From contig NZ_CP051625.1 of assembly GCF_012844345.1 (NCBI RefSeq), forward strand, positions 2,976,001-3,040,000: 64,000 nt of DNA, in the 5' to 3' direction. Numbering within the stretch: the stretch's first letter is position 1; every line of letters starts with the position of its first letter. The stretch comes from Pseudomonas sp. gcc21. Its GTDB lineage: Bacteria; Pseudomonadota; Gammaproteobacteria; Pseudomonadales; Pseudomonadaceae. Below are positions 8,762 to 17,468 of the stretch, in pieces. Both the position numbers and the translations under genes were made by a program. The notes under the pieces are model-generated. The model did not search any database. It worked only from the letters and a program-made list of their open reading frames with translations, and was not told the DNA's origin.

Positions 8762-10138
8762 ATGACGAGCTCATATAATCCAGAGCAAGCCCCTATATTG
8801 GCAACTAAGGCAATTACGGACTTTGTATCAAATCTCAAGTACGAAGAGTTACCGCAGTCTGCCATTGAGCTCGCGAAGCACTGCTTCCTCGACTGGCTTG
8901 GGGTAGCTATAGCTGGATCGCGTGAGCCTCTGGTTGGCCTTCTTGTGGCTCAGGCTGAAGAAGAAGGCGGAAACCCGGTGTGCACCGTAGTCGGGCTGGA
9001 TCACAAGTGCGCGCCAGGCTGGGCGGCTCTGATCAACGGCGCGGCAGGTCACGCACTGGACTTTGATGATGTGGTTTCCGCCATGGGTGGCCATCCATCC
9101 GTGCCAGTCTTTCCAGCCCTACTGGCCTCGGCCGAACTTCACCCGACCACAGGCCAGCAGTTCATTTCAGCATTTATAGCGGGATTCGAAGCCGAGTGTC
9201 GGGTCGGGACACTGGCAGCGCCCGCGCACTATGCGCGTGGGTTTCATGCTACGGGTACGATCGGCACATTTGGAGCAGCCGCAGCTTGCGCCCATTTGCA
9301 TCAGTTCGATAGCGATGAATGGGAAACAACGTTTGGTTTGGCGGCAGCACAGGCCGCTGGCCTCAAGTGCATGTTTGGCACCATGACCAAACCATTTCAC
9401 GCAGGAAAGGCCGCCGCCAACGGCTTCCTCGCGGCCCGGCTGGCCCGGCGCGGCTTCAGCGCTAACGTGGGTGCATTGGAGGCCGAGCAGGGCTTCATAG
9501 CAACTCAGGCTGATGGCCTGAATTGGGATGGCGTGCGGGTAATGGACGCTGATCTGGGTATAGCCAAGGTCATGTTCAAGTATCACGCCGCCTGCTACCT
9601 GACCCACGCCACTATAGAAGCCGTCCTCCGGCTCCAGGCCGAGCACCAGGTTGCCGCCGGTGATGTTGCGGAGATAGTGGTCAAGGTGCCGCCTGGCCAC
9701 CTGCGCGTCTGCAATATCCAGGAACCCGAGACCGGGCTGGAAGCAAAGTTCAGCCTCAGGTTCACCACCGCCCTGGCCTTTTTTGGCCGCCGTACAGACG
9801 ACCACGCCTTTAACGATGCGGCGGCGAGCGAGCCGGAGCTGATCGCCATCAGGGACAAGGTGCGAGTGGAGCCTATCGATTCGCTGCCTAACAACTACAG
9901 CAGTGAGGTGGAAGTCGTCCTCCACAGCGGCCATAGACTAAGGTCATCCGCGGACGTGTCCCGCGCTACACCACACCACGAGATGCCAGCCCAGTGGAAA
10001 AAACTCAGCGCAAAGTTTGTCGGCCTGGTCGAGCCCGTGCTCGGTGCGACTACTGCGCATGCGCTGATCGACGGTGTCGCCTCGCTCGAGGCTCTGCATG
10101 ACATGACAAGCATTATCTCTCTGGCACGCGCCAACTAG
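8762..10138 (+). CDS. MmgE/PrpD family protein
   Basis: 458 residues from the ATG preceded by GGAG; the frame is open upstream to about 8600 but that extension does not look like protein. Family features include H-C-F-L-D-W-L-G-V-A-I-A-G near the N-terminus, G-A-A-G-H-A-L-D-F-D-D and F-H-A-T-G-T-I-G-T-F-G-A-A-A-A. Members include 2-methylcitrate dehydratase, cis-aconitate decarboxylase and iminodisuccinate epimerase, so the family supports a C4-C7 di- or tricarboxylate reaction but does not fix it. It is the first gene of the plus-strand operon with two MaoC hydratases, an acyl-CoA dehydrogenase, a CoA-transferase and CitE lyases. Confidence 0.88.
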   Translation: MTSSYNPEQAPILATKAITDFVSNLKYEELPQSAIELAKHCFLDWLGVAIAGSREPLVGLLVAQAEEEGGNPVCTVVGLDHKCAPGWAALINGAAGHALDFDDVVSAMGGHPSVPVFPALLASAELHPTTGQQFISAFIAGFEAECRVGTLAAPAHYARGFHATGTIGTFGAAAACAHLHQFDSDEWETTFGLAAAQAAGLKCMFGTMTKPFHAGKAAANGFLAARLARRGFSANVGALEAEQGFIATQADGLNWDGVRVMDADLGIAKVMFKYHAACYLTHATIEAVLRLQAEHQVAAGDVAEIVVKVPPGHLRVCNIQEPETGLEAKFSLRFTTALAFFGRRTDDHAFNDAAASEPELIAIRDKVRVEPIDSLPNNYSSEVEVVLHSGHRLRSSADVSRATPHHEMPAQWKKLSAKFVGLVEPVLGATTAHALIDGVASLEALHDMTSIISLARAN

Positions 10139-10182
10139 TGTGGCGGACCGCACTAAAGCATTGATCAACATGGGGAATAACG

Positions 10183-10680
10183 ATGAGTGAAATAGATGAC
10201 CTGCTAAGCAAGGCCAGGAAGTGGCCCAAAGGCAACGGGCTCGACGATATGCAGGTGGGCCAGATATTCGAACATCATTGGGGCCGCACACTTAGTGAGG
10301 CGGATAACACGCAATTCAGCACTATGACCCTGCATTTCAATCCGCTCTATTTTAATGGCGAATATGCGCGGGAGCATGACCATCCCGGCGTCGTGATCAA
10401 CCCGATGCTGGTGTTTCTCACCGTTTTCGGACTGTCTGTGGAAGATCTGAGCGAGTCCGGCGGCGCATTCCTGGGTGTCGAGGATCTCAGCTTCCATCAG
10501 CCCGTGTATCCCGGCGAAACGCTGACTGCGCGCAGCAAAGTCGTCGACCTTCGTGATTCTGGAAGCCGTCCCAATGCTGGCATCGCGATCTGGCACACCG
10601 AAGGATTCAACCAGCGGGGCGAGCGAGTCATCGATTTCCACCGCACCAACATGATCGCCAAGCGGCTAGAAGGAAAGTAG
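10183..10680 (+). CDS. MaoC family dehydratase (first of two in operon)
   Basis: 165 residues, single hot-dog domain. The Asp and His of the hydratase site can be placed in E-A-D-N-T-Q-F-S-T-M-T-L-H-F-N-P-L. The pattern (H-F-N-P-L-Y-F-N, then H-P-G-V-V-I-N-P-M-L) is like each half of the two-domain mesaconyl-CoA hydratases. It is followed 2 bases later by the acyl-CoA dehydrogenase. Because a second, different MaoC protein is encoded immediately after that dehydrogenase, the two may form one heteromeric hydratase; this is inference. Confidence 0.88.
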   Translation: MSEIDDLLSKARKWPKGNGLDDMQVGQIFEHHWGRTLSEADNTQFSTMTLHFNPLYFNGEYAREHDHPGVVINPMLVFLTVFGLSVEDLSESGGAFLGVEDLSFHQPVYPGETLTARSKVVDLRDSGSRPNAGIAIWHTEGFNQRGERVIDFHRTNMIAKRLEGK

Positions 10681-10682
10681 AC

Positions 10683-11882
10683 ATGGTCATTGAAACCACA
10701 GAGATCAGACCCTCCGAGGACGTCCCTTCCTATATGACGGAAGAGCGCCAGATGATCCAGGAAGTAGCGCGAAACTTCGCCATGAAGGAGGTGCTACCGG
10801 TTGCCAATGAGCTGGATCCCATCAATGGCGAGATTCCCATGTCGCTGCGCGACCAGATGAGCGCCATGGGCTTTTTTGGCATCTTGATTCCAAAAGAATA
10901 TGGCGGTCTTGGCCTGGGTTGCTTCGAATACTGCCTGGTGGCGGAGGAGCTCGCTCGGGGCTGGATGAGCGTAGCCAGCATCATGGCGCGGGGTAACGGC
11001 GCCGGTAACGGTTTTACCGATGAGCAGAAAGCGAAGTACTTGCCACGTATGGCGAGCGGGGAATACCTCGGGGCTTTTGCACTATCGGAACCCAACGCGG
11101 GTTCTGACGTGGCCAATCTGTCGACCCGGGCCCGCCGCGATGGCGACGAATGGGTCATCAATGGCTCCAAAATGTGGTGCACCTTCGCCGACGGCGCGGA
11201 TTATCTCACGGTTATGGCGCGCACCGATCCGAATGTCGATCCCAAGGCTCGCCACAAAGGCATCAGTGCCTTCCACATTCCCAAGGAGCGCGGCTCCTTG
11301 CCACAGGGCGTCAAAGGCACACCGGTCAACAAGATAGGTTATCGCGGCTGGAAAACCTTCGAGCTGGCGTTCGACAACTGTCGGGTCCCGGCTAACGCTC
11401 TGATTGGCGAAGAAGGCAACGCCTTCTACACCATCATGGGCAAGCTGGAAATTGCACGGGCGCATACCGCCGCACGTTCGATCGGACTGGCGCGTGGTGC
11501 GCTCGAAGATGCAATCAAATACGCCCACCAGCGGGAACAGTTTGGTCAGCCTATCGCCAACTTCCAGGCGATCCGCTTCAAGATCGCCGATATGGCGGCG
11601 GAAATCGAGGCGGCCAGACAGCTGATGTATTACGTCGCCACCGAAATCGATAGCGGAAGACGCTGCGATAAGGAGTCTTCGATGGTGAAGCTGTACGCGG
11701 CGGAAATGTCCGAACGCGTCACCAGCGAAGGCCTGCAGATTCATGCCGGAGCCGGGTATACCACGGACTTTGCAGCCGAACGCTACTGGCGGGACGCCCG
11801 CCTCACCAAAATTTTCGAGGGTACCTCCGAAATACAGAAGCGCATTATCTCGGACCGACTGCTGGGGCCTGCCAAATCATGA
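10683..11882 (+). CDS. Acyl-CoA dehydrogenase
   Basis: 399 residues with all canonical features: F-A-L-S-E-P-N-A-G-S-D-V-A in the flavin region, W-V-I-N-G-S-K-M-W-C-T, R-E-Q-F-G-Q-P-I-A-N-F-Q-A-I and the C-terminal K-I-F-E-G-T-S-E-I-Q-K-R loop containing the catalytic Glu. The class is short-chain or branched-chain acyl-CoA dehydrogenase. It lies between two MaoC genes and overlaps the second by 4 bases. In the proposed route it would dehydrogenate a saturated acyl-CoA such as methylsuccinyl-CoA to the enoyl-CoA. Methylsuccinyl-CoA dehydrogenase proper is longer (about 550 residues), so the substrate remains open. Confidence 0.92.
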   Translation: MVIETTEIRPSEDVPSYMTEERQMIQEVARNFAMKEVLPVANELDPINGEIPMSLRDQMSAMGFFGILIPKEYGGLGLGCFEYCLVAEELARGWMSVASIMARGNGAGNGFTDEQKAKYLPRMASGEYLGAFALSEPNAGSDVANLSTRARRDGDEWVINGSKMWCTFADGADYLTVMARTDPNVDPKARHKGISAFHIPKERGSLPQGVKGTPVNKIGYRGWKTFELAFDNCRVPANALIGEEGNAFYTIMGKLEIARAHTAARSIGLARGALEDAIKYAHQREQFGQPIANFQAIRFKIADMAAEIEAARQLMYYVATEIDSGRRCDKESSMVKLYAAEMSERVTSEGLQIHAGAGYTTDFAAERYWRDARLTKIFEGTSEIQKRIISDRLLGPAKS

Positions 11883-12364
11883 GCTATCCACTATCTGGCC
11901 TGACTGGCCGCGACAACTATTTCGAAAACTTTGCCGTCGGAGATGTTTACGAACATGCCCGTGGCCGCACCATCACTGAGATGGACAACGTGCTCATTAC
12001 CTTGCAGGTGATGAATACAGCCCAGGGCCACTTCAACGAGCACCGCATGGAGCAGTCGCCCTTCGGGCAAAGGATCAATTTCGGCGGCATCACGGCCTCT
12101 TTCATCATCGGCCTGGCTTCAGAGGACACCGCGGAGCAGGCGCTGGAAGAGCTGGGTCTCAACAAGATCCGGTTCAGCAGCCCGGTATTCCACGGCGACA
12201 CCTTGTACGCCTTCAGCGAGGTACTCAACAAGGAAGATTGCGACCGGGACGATGCCGGGATCCTGACCTTCCGACATGTGGGTATCAACCAGAACAAGAC
12301 CGTCGTATTCACCGGTGAGCGACGCGTCATGATCAAGCGTCAGAGCCATTGGGGCGCGCGATGA
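11879..12364 (+). CDS. MaoC family dehydratase (second of two in operon)
   Basis: 161 residues. It starts G-L-T-G-R-D-N-Y-F-E-N-F-A-V-G-D-V-Y-E-H-A-R-G-R-T-I-T-E-M-D, the opening seen in mesaconyl/methylmalyl-CoA hydratases and other MaoC proteins. The active-site Asp is in E-M-D-N and the His in G-H-F-N-E-H. The ATG overlaps the previous stop and the TGA overlaps the CoA-transferase ATG, so translation is coupled. It probably hydrates an enoyl-CoA to the beta-hydroxy acyl-CoA that the CitE-like lyases downstream would cleave. Confidence 0.88.
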   Translation: MSYPLSGLTGRDNYFENFAVGDVYEHARGRTITEMDNVLITLQVMNTAQGHFNEHRMEQSPFGQRINFGGITASFIIGLASEDTAEQALEELGLNKIRFSSPVFHGDTLYAFSEVLNKEDCDRDDAGILTFRHVGINQNKTVVFTGERRVMIKRQSHWGAR

Positions 12365-13608
12365 GCGACTGGAAGCGCAACGGCAGCGGGCCGCTCGCGG
12401 GCGTCACCGTGCTTGACCTGAGCCAGATGCTGGCCGGGCCGTACTGCTCAATGATGCTTAGCGACCTGGGCGCCGAGGTGATCAAGATCGAGCCCCTCGG
12501 CGGCGACCAGACGCGCCGGCAGGGGCCGCACTTTGACGACGACGAAGCGCGTCATTTTGGTGGCTACTTTCACAGCGTCAACCGCAACAAGGCGAGCGTT
12601 ACCCTGGATCTGAAGCATCCCGATGGGCGCGACGTGCTGCTACGCCTGGTAGAGCAGTCCGATGTGCTGCTGGAGAATTTTCGGGTTGGCGTCATGGACC
12701 GGCTGAACCTGGGTTATGAAACGCTACGTACCGTGAATCCCAAGCTGGTGTATGCCTGCATACGCGGGTTCGGCGATCCCCGTACAGGAGAGAGTCCCTA
12801 TGCTCACTGGCCCGCTTACGATGTGGTCTCCCAGGCCATGGGTGGCCTTATGGGTATCACCGGTCCCGATCCCGACAGCCCGATAAAAGTCGGACCGGGG
12901 GTGGGCGATATCTTTCCGGCGTCCCAAACCGCGTTCGGTATCGCCGCTGCACTGCTGCACGCTGAGCGCACGGGGGAGGGCCAGTTCCTTGATGTGGCGA
13001 TGTACGACAGCATCCTCGCTCTATGTGAGCGGATCGTTTACCAGTACAGCTACACCGGTGAGGTACCCAGGCCTCAGGGAACAACCCATCCGTTGTTGTG
13101 CCCGTTCGATAACTTCCCGACCTCCGACGGTTGGGTCACGATCGCGGCCCCCAGGGAAAACCTCTGGCAGGAGCTGTGTCGCATCATTGGTCAGCCGGAA
13201 CTCGGCACTGACCCGCGCTTCGAGAACAACCGCGCTCGGGTGCAAAACGCGGGAGATGTGCGTCGTATTCTCGCCGAATGGTGTAGCCAGCGGACCAAGA
13301 AGCAGGTCATGCACGAACTTGGCGGCTATGTCCCTGCCGGGCCCATCAATACCGCGGAAGACATTTTCAACGATCCCCACATCGCAGCCCGGGACATGCT
13401 CATGCACCTTGAGCATCCGGGTAGCAAACGGCTGGGCACCTTCGCCGCGCCCCCCATCAAGCTCAAGGGCACGCCGGCCAGCCCGGCCAGGCGCGCACCT
13501 CTGCTAGGGGAACACACCGCCGAGGTACTGCGAAGCCTCGGCTATTCCGACGCGGAACTGGCGACACTCGCCGATAACCGCGCCATTGGCACTTTCTCAA
13601 AAGGATAA
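12361..13608 (+). CDS. CaiB/BaiF family CoA-transferase
   Basis: 415 residues starting at the ATG that overlaps the upstream TGA. Family III CoA-transferase signatures: G-V-T-V-L-D-L-S-Q-M-L-A-G-P-Y-C-S-M-M-L-S-D-L-G-A-E-V, then K-I-E-P-L-G-G-D and N-R-N-K-A-S-V-T-L-D-L-K. The catalytic Asp of the family is expected in the Y-D-V-V-S-Q-A-M-G-G-L-M region. The family moves CoA between organic acids, or within one molecule as in mesaconyl-CoA C1-C4 transferase. Its place between hydratase and lyase genes fits activation of the free dicarboxylate with CoA from succinyl-CoA or acetyl-CoA. Confidence 0.9.
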   Translation: MSDWKRNGSGPLAGVTVLDLSQMLAGPYCSMMLSDLGAEVIKIEPLGGDQTRRQGPHFDDDEARHFGGYFHSVNRNKASVTLDLKHPDGRDVLLRLVEQSDVLLENFRVGVMDRLNLGYETLRTVNPKLVYACIRGFGDPRTGESPYAHWPAYDVVSQAMGGLMGITGPDPDSPIKVGPGVGDIFPASQTAFGIAAALLHAERTGEGQFLDVAMYDSILALCERIVYQYSYTGEVPRPQGTTHPLLCPFDNFPTSDGWVTIAAPRENLWQELCRIIGQPELGTDPRFENNRARVQNAGDVRRILAEWCSQRTKKQVMHELGGYVPAGPINTAEDIFNDPHIAARDMLMHLEHPGSKRLGTFAAPPIKLKGTPASPARRAPLLGEHTAEVLRSLGYSDAELATLADNRAIGTFSKG

Positions 13609-13613
13609 AAATC

Positions 13614-14510
13614 ATGCGTTTACGTCGCTCAGAACTGTCCACACCGGGCAGCAGTGAAAAAATGATGGTCAAAGCCGCCGCCAGCGATGCGGATCTGGTG
13701 TTCCTCGACCTTGAAGATTCCGTCGCGCCGAACGAGAAAGCTTCGGCCCGAGCGAAGATCATCCATGCGCTCAACACCCTTGACTGGGGCAACAAGACCC
13801 GGGCGGTGCGCATCAACAATATCGAAACCGAGTATGCCTATCTGGACATCATCGAGATTGTCGAAGGGGCAGGCGACAACTTGGACATGATCATTATCCC
13901 GAAGGTTAAATCTGCCAAGGATGTCTGGTGGGTCGATGTGCTCCTGACCCAGATGGAAACCCGCCTCGGCCGGACCAAAAAAATTGCCCTGGAAGTGCTT
14001 ATTGAAGAGGTCGAGGCCATGATCAACGCGGAGGAAATCGCGCTTTCCTCACCGCGGCTGGAAGCCTTGATCTTCGGGCCGGGCGACTATTCCGCCTCGC
14101 AAGGGGTCGATACCAGGGCTATCGGTAGCAGTGACGGGTATCCAGGAGACATCTGGCATTACGCCCGCAACAAAGTGATTATCGCCGCCCGCGCTGCGGG
14201 GATCGAGATGGTTGATGGCCCCTATGCCGGCATCAAAAATCCCGAAGGTTACCGGGAGGAATGTAAGCGTTCGCGCATCCTTGGTGCCAGCGGCAAGTGG
14301 GCTATCCACCCAAGCCAGATCGACATCGCAAACGACGAATATTCTCCCTCCCAAGAAAGCGTCGACCGGGCGCGCAAGCTGGCCGCCGCCTATGCCCAGG
14401 CGGAAGCCGAAGGGCTTGGCGCGGTGGCGGTTGACGGCGACATGGTTGATGCCGCCTCGATCCGGATTCTTCAGAACACCATTCGCAAAGCCGACCTCAT
14501 CGGCATGTAG
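13614..14510 (+). CDS. HpcH/HpaI (CitE-like) aldolase/lyase family protein
   Basis: 298 residues. TIM-barrel CitE-like lyase signatures are present: R-R-S-E-L-S-T-P-G-S-S, D-L-V-F-L-D-L-E-D-S-V-A-P, I-I-I-P-K-V and A-L-I-F-G-P-G-D-Y with A-I-H-P-S-Q-I. It most resembles the L-malyl-CoA/beta-methylmalyl-CoA lyase branch (F-G-P-G-D-Y-S-A-S-Q-G). It starts 5 bases after the CoA-transferase stop. Expected chemistry: reversible Mg-dependent cleavage of a beta-hydroxy acyl-CoA to acetyl-CoA or propionyl-CoA plus a 2-oxoacid. A second lyase follows directly. Confidence 0.88.
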   Translation: MRLRRSELSTPGSSEKMMVKAAASDADLVFLDLEDSVAPNEKASARAKIIHALNTLDWGNKTRAVRINNIETEYAYLDIIEIVEGAGDNLDMIIIPKVKSAKDVWWVDVLLTQMETRLGRTKKIALEVLIEEVEAMINAEEIALSSPRLEALIFGPGDYSASQGVDTRAIGSSDGYPGDIWHYARNKVIIAARAAGIEMVDGPYAGIKNPEGYREECKRSRILGASGKWAIHPSQIDIANDEYSPSQESVDRARKLAAAYAQAEAEGLGAVAVDGDMVDAASIRILQNTIRKADLIGM

Positions 14511-14539
14511 CAGCGCGCGTAGGAAGAGGAACGGTACAG

Positions 14540-15412
14540 ATGAAGACAGCAGCAATCAGACCCAGACGATCAGTGCTTTACATGCCCGGGGTCAATCAGC
14601 GCGCCATGGAGAAGGCCAAAGGGCTGGATTCGGACGCGGTGGTGCTGGACCTGGAGGATGCGGTGGTACCCGCCAAAAAAGACGAAGCCAGAAGCCTGGT
14701 CTGCGATCAGGTGGCAGCGGGCGGCTACGGCTACCGGGAAATGGTGATTCGGGTAAACGCGGTGGGCACCCCCTGGCATGACGAGGATATCGCCGCGGCG
14801 GTAAGAGCCGGTCCCGACGCGATACTCGTGCCCAAGGTCGAGGATGCTGCAATGGCAAGGGGCTGCCTCGATCGCATCCAGAGCGCCGGTGGCGGTCCGG
14901 CGCTCTGGGTCATGATCGAGACTCCGGAAGGGGTGGCCAACGTCGATGCAATTGCCGCGGTCAGTGGCGTCAAAGTACTGGTGATGGGCACCTCTGATCT
15001 CGTCAAGGAATTGCGAGTTGAAGCGGTCCCTGATCGCCTCCCCCTACTGTATGCACTGTCGCGAACGATCATTGCCGCCCGCCGGTACGGGCTGGACGCA
15101 CTTGATGGCGTTTCCCTCGACCTCAAGGATCAGCCTGCGTTCGAGGCCAGTTGCCGCCAGGGACGCGAACTTGGATTCGATGGGAAAACATTGATTCATC
15201 CGACCCAGGTTGAACCCGCGAATCGCCTGTTCGGCCCGGCTGGAGATGATGTGGAGCAGGCCCGGCGAGTGCTGGAGGCCTGGCAGACAGCAGAGGCTGA
15301 CGGACGCGGTGTGGCTGTGCTAGACGGCATGATGATCGAAAACCTGCACGCAGACCAAGCCCGGCGCGTGGTCGCCTTCGCCGATGCGCTGGCTTCCCGG
15401 CCGATGGTTTAA
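14540..15412 (+). CDS. HpcH/HpaI (CitE-like) lyase, citramalyl-CoA lyase-like
   Basis: 290 residues, a CitE-like lyase distinct from its neighbour. R-R-S-V-L-Y-M-P-G-V-N, A-V-V-L-D-L-E-D-A-V, I-L-V-P-K-V, M-I-E-T-P-E-G-V and L-I-H-P-T-Q-V-E-P-A-N are visible. This form (S-V-L-Y-M-P-G-x-N and a V-M-G-T-S-D-L-V-K-E-L loop) is typical of (3S)-malyl-CoA thioesterase and citramalyl-CoA lyase families. With the preceding lyase it suggests either two cleavage steps or a lyase plus thioesterase pair. The substrate is not proven. Confidence 0.88.
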   Translation: MKTAAIRPRRSVLYMPGVNQRAMEKAKGLDSDAVVLDLEDAVVPAKKDEARSLVCDQVAAGGYGYREMVIRVNAVGTPWHDEDIAAAVRAGPDAILVPKVEDAAMARGCLDRIQSAGGGPALWVMIETPEGVANVDAIAAVSGVKVLVMGTSDLVKELRVEAVPDRLPLLYALSRTIIAARRYGLDALDGVSLDLKDQPAFEASCRQGRELGFDGKTLIHPTQVEPANRLFGPAGDDVEQARRVLEAWQTAEADGRGVAVLDGMMIENLHADQARRVVAFADALASRPMV

Positions 15413-15436
15413 AACGACGCAGCACAGGAGAACGAG

Positions 15437-16204
15437 ATGGAACAAACAAACAAGCCACTCGCTGGAAAGACAGCACTGATAACAGGCTCCGGTCAGAACA
15501 TCGGCAAGTCGATCGCGCTGCGGTTTGCCCAAGCTGGCGCAAATGTCGTGGTAAACGGATCCCGTAACCGAGACAAGGTTGACGCTGTGGTTGCCGAGAT
15601 CAAAAGCCTGGGCGGGCAGGCGTTGCCCTACATGTGCGACGTCTCGGATCCAGATGCCGTTGCCGGCATGGTCGATTCAGCGAACGAGCACTTCGGCGGG
15701 ATAGACATTGCAATCTCGAATGTCGGCCGGCGCCTGCACCAGCCTTTTCTCGACGTTTCTATCGTAGACTGGCGCAAGGTTCTGGAAACCAACCTGAGCT
15801 CGGTGTTCTACCTCAACCGTTTGGTCCTGCCGAACATGCAGGAGCAAGGTTGGGGCAGGCTAATTCACGTCTCGGGTTATGACGGGTTCACCGGCCACAT
15901 CCTCAACCGCGCCCACAACATCGCCTGCAAGGCCGGCATGCATGGATTCACCAAGGCACTGGCGCGGGAGTTTGGCCCGTCAGGCATAACTGTCAACACG
16001 GTGGTGCCCGGCGCGATCAATACGGAGCGAGACTGGAGCCAATATCCCAATACTGATGTGGAGAAGAAAAAAGCGACCATCCCCGTTCGCCGTTGGGGTG
16101 AGGTAGAGGACATCGCCGAGGGCTGTTTATACCTGTGCACTGACGGAGCTGGCTTTGTAAATGGCCAGGCGTTGCACCTCAATGGTGGCGAGTTCATGTT
16201 CTAG
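15437..16204 (+). CDS. SDR family oxidoreductase lacking the usual catalytic Tyr
   Basis: 255 residues with AGGAG before the ATG. The cofactor motif is T-G-S-G-Q-N-I-G-K-S and the end of beta-4 reads S-N-V-G instead of N-A-G. The active-site region is H-V-S-G-Y-D-G-F-T-G followed by A-H-N-I-A-C-K-A-G: the Lys (about residue 165) is kept, but the residue four before it is Asn (about 161) rather than Tyr. It is last in the plus-strand enzyme operon. It may be a diverged dehydrogenase using another acid/base residue, or a non-redox member; the fold assignment is secure but activity is uncertain. Confidence 0.88.
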   Translation: MEQTNKPLAGKTALITGSGQNIGKSIALRFAQAGANVVVNGSRNRDKVDAVVAEIKSLGGQALPYMCDVSDPDAVAGMVDSANEHFGGIDIAISNVGRRLHQPFLDVSIVDWRKVLETNLSSVFYLNRLVLPNMQEQGWGRLIHVSGYDGFTGHILNRAHNIACKAGMHGFTKALAREFGPSGITVNTVVPGAINTERDWSQYPNTDVEKKKATIPVRRWGEVEDIAEGCLYLCTDGAGFVNGQALHLNGGEFMF

Positions 16205-16312
16205 ATAACTTGATTTACCTGTTGGCCTTAGCTTTTGACACGAAAACATCGACAAAAGTGTTAGTTATTCCGAGCGACAACAATGCGAATAAGAAAGATA
16301 GGAGTAGATGCG

Positions 16313-17398
16313 ATGCGCAATACGAAAGTTGGCTTAGCCTCAAAATTGACCCTCGCAAGCTTAGCGCTAGCGGCAGTGTTTACCACCGCCAGCTTCGATG
16401 CTCAGGCTCGGCAAATATCATATGCGAGTGCAAGCCCCCCAACCGAAACTGGGATAAACAAAGCCCTTAGCTGGTGGGCACAGGAGCTAGAAAGCCGGAC
16501 GGATGGTGAGGTTTCGGTAAATGTTCACTACATGGGTAGTCTGGTTAAGCTAAAAGACGCTGTAGGAGGCATCAGCTCTGGGGTTGCTGATGCGGGATAT
16601 GTTATTCCCGCATACTCTCAAGCCAGGATGCCACTGCACTACTTGTCAACTACGGCCGAGGGAAGCGGCGATCAGTACGTCACGATGGAAGCATGGCGTC
16701 GTATGTATGACAAATTTCCGCAGCTCCAAGAAGAGTTAGACCGTAATAATATGGTGTACTTGTCGCACTATTCGATCGGGCCTGGAGTTCTTATTAGCAA
16801 AGACACCCCGTTTTTTACACCGGACGATTTTGGTGGCAAAAAAATCCGTTTGGCATCGCTTTGGGCAAAAGCAGCGAGCCTGGAACCCTGGAACGTTAAT
16901 CCTGTTAATTTAACATTTCCTGATATCTATACCGCTCTCGGTCGGGGAACGATAGATGGCGCGCAAAGCTATCTCAACTACGTAATTCCTTATCGCCATC
17001 ACGAAATCGTCAACCACGTAGTGGAGCCCAGTCTTGGGCAGCAGACCAATATCGTCGTCATGAATAAGCGGGTATATGAAAATTTATCCCAGAAGACCAG
17101 AGCGGTCATTGAAGAATTGAAAGGCGAGTGGCTTGTCCGCCAGGCACGTGGGGATATAGAAGATAATTTGAATGCTCGGGAGGAGCTTGAGAATCATCCA
17201 GAATATCCTACAAAAGTTCACCAGCTCAACGAAGAGCAGCGGAAAGTCTGGGCCGAAGCAGTCAAAGGGTCCGCGCGTGACAATTTAGAACAAACGGCGA
17301 AGCGGAACAGTATTGCAAAAGAGCTCTACGGCGCATATCTCGAAGAGATAAACATAGTTGCCAAAGAAGTTGAACAAAACGGATATCCTTGGGAATAG
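16313..17398 (+). CDS. dctP: TRAP transporter substrate-binding protein (DctP family)
   Basis: 361 residues starting at the ATG that follows AGGAG by 8 bases; an upstream in-frame ATG at 16283 is less likely. A Sec signal peptide is evident (A-S-L-A-L-A-A-V-F-T-T-A-S-F-D-A-Q-A). The mature part is a periplasmic DctP-type binder, with the selectivity Arg expected near K-K-I-R-L-A-S-L-W and the Y-T-A-L-G-R-G-T-I-D-G-A-Q-S-Y hinge motif. It binds an organic acid in the periplasm and delivers it to the two membrane subunits encoded next. The codon use is AT-richer than in the enzyme operon just upstream, suggesting a different origin. Confidence 0.93.
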   Translation: MRNTKVGLASKLTLASLALAAVFTTASFDAQARQISYASASPPTETGINKALSWWAQELESRTDGEVSVNVHYMGSLVKLKDAVGGISSGVADAGYVIPAYSQARMPLHYLSTTAEGSGDQYVTMEAWRRMYDKFPQLQEELDRNNMVYLSHYSIGPGVLISKDTPFFTPDDFGGKKIRLASLWAKAASLEPWNVNPVNLTFPDIYTALGRGTIDGAQSYLNYVIPYRHHEIVNHVVEPSLGQQTNIVVMNKRVYENLSQKTRAVIEELKGEWLVRQARGDIEDNLNAREELENHPEYPTKVHQLNEEQRKVWAEAVKGSARDNLEQTAKRNSIAKELYGAYLEEINIVAKEVEQNGYPWE

Positions 17399-17414
17399 AT
17401 AAAACAAAGGTTAG

Positions 17415-17437
17415 ACAGGGCGCGTCAGGCGCCCTGT
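17415..17437 (+). terminator. Strong stem-loop between dctP and dctQ
   Basis: A perfect 9-bp inverted repeat (ACAGGGCGC / GCGCCCTGT) with a GTCAG loop, 17 bases after the dctP stop. There is no T-run after it, so partial termination or 3'-end protection of the dctP message is more likely than full termination. This would favour excess binding protein over membrane subunits, as is common in binding-protein transporter operons. Confidence 0.6.
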
Positions 17438-17468
17438 TCCTCCCTCCCCCTATCCTAGAGGTCGTTAA

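Noticed and set aside
16205-16312. A sigma-70 promoter at TTGACA near 16233
   Set aside because: The -35 match is good but no -10 box occurs at an acceptable spacing.
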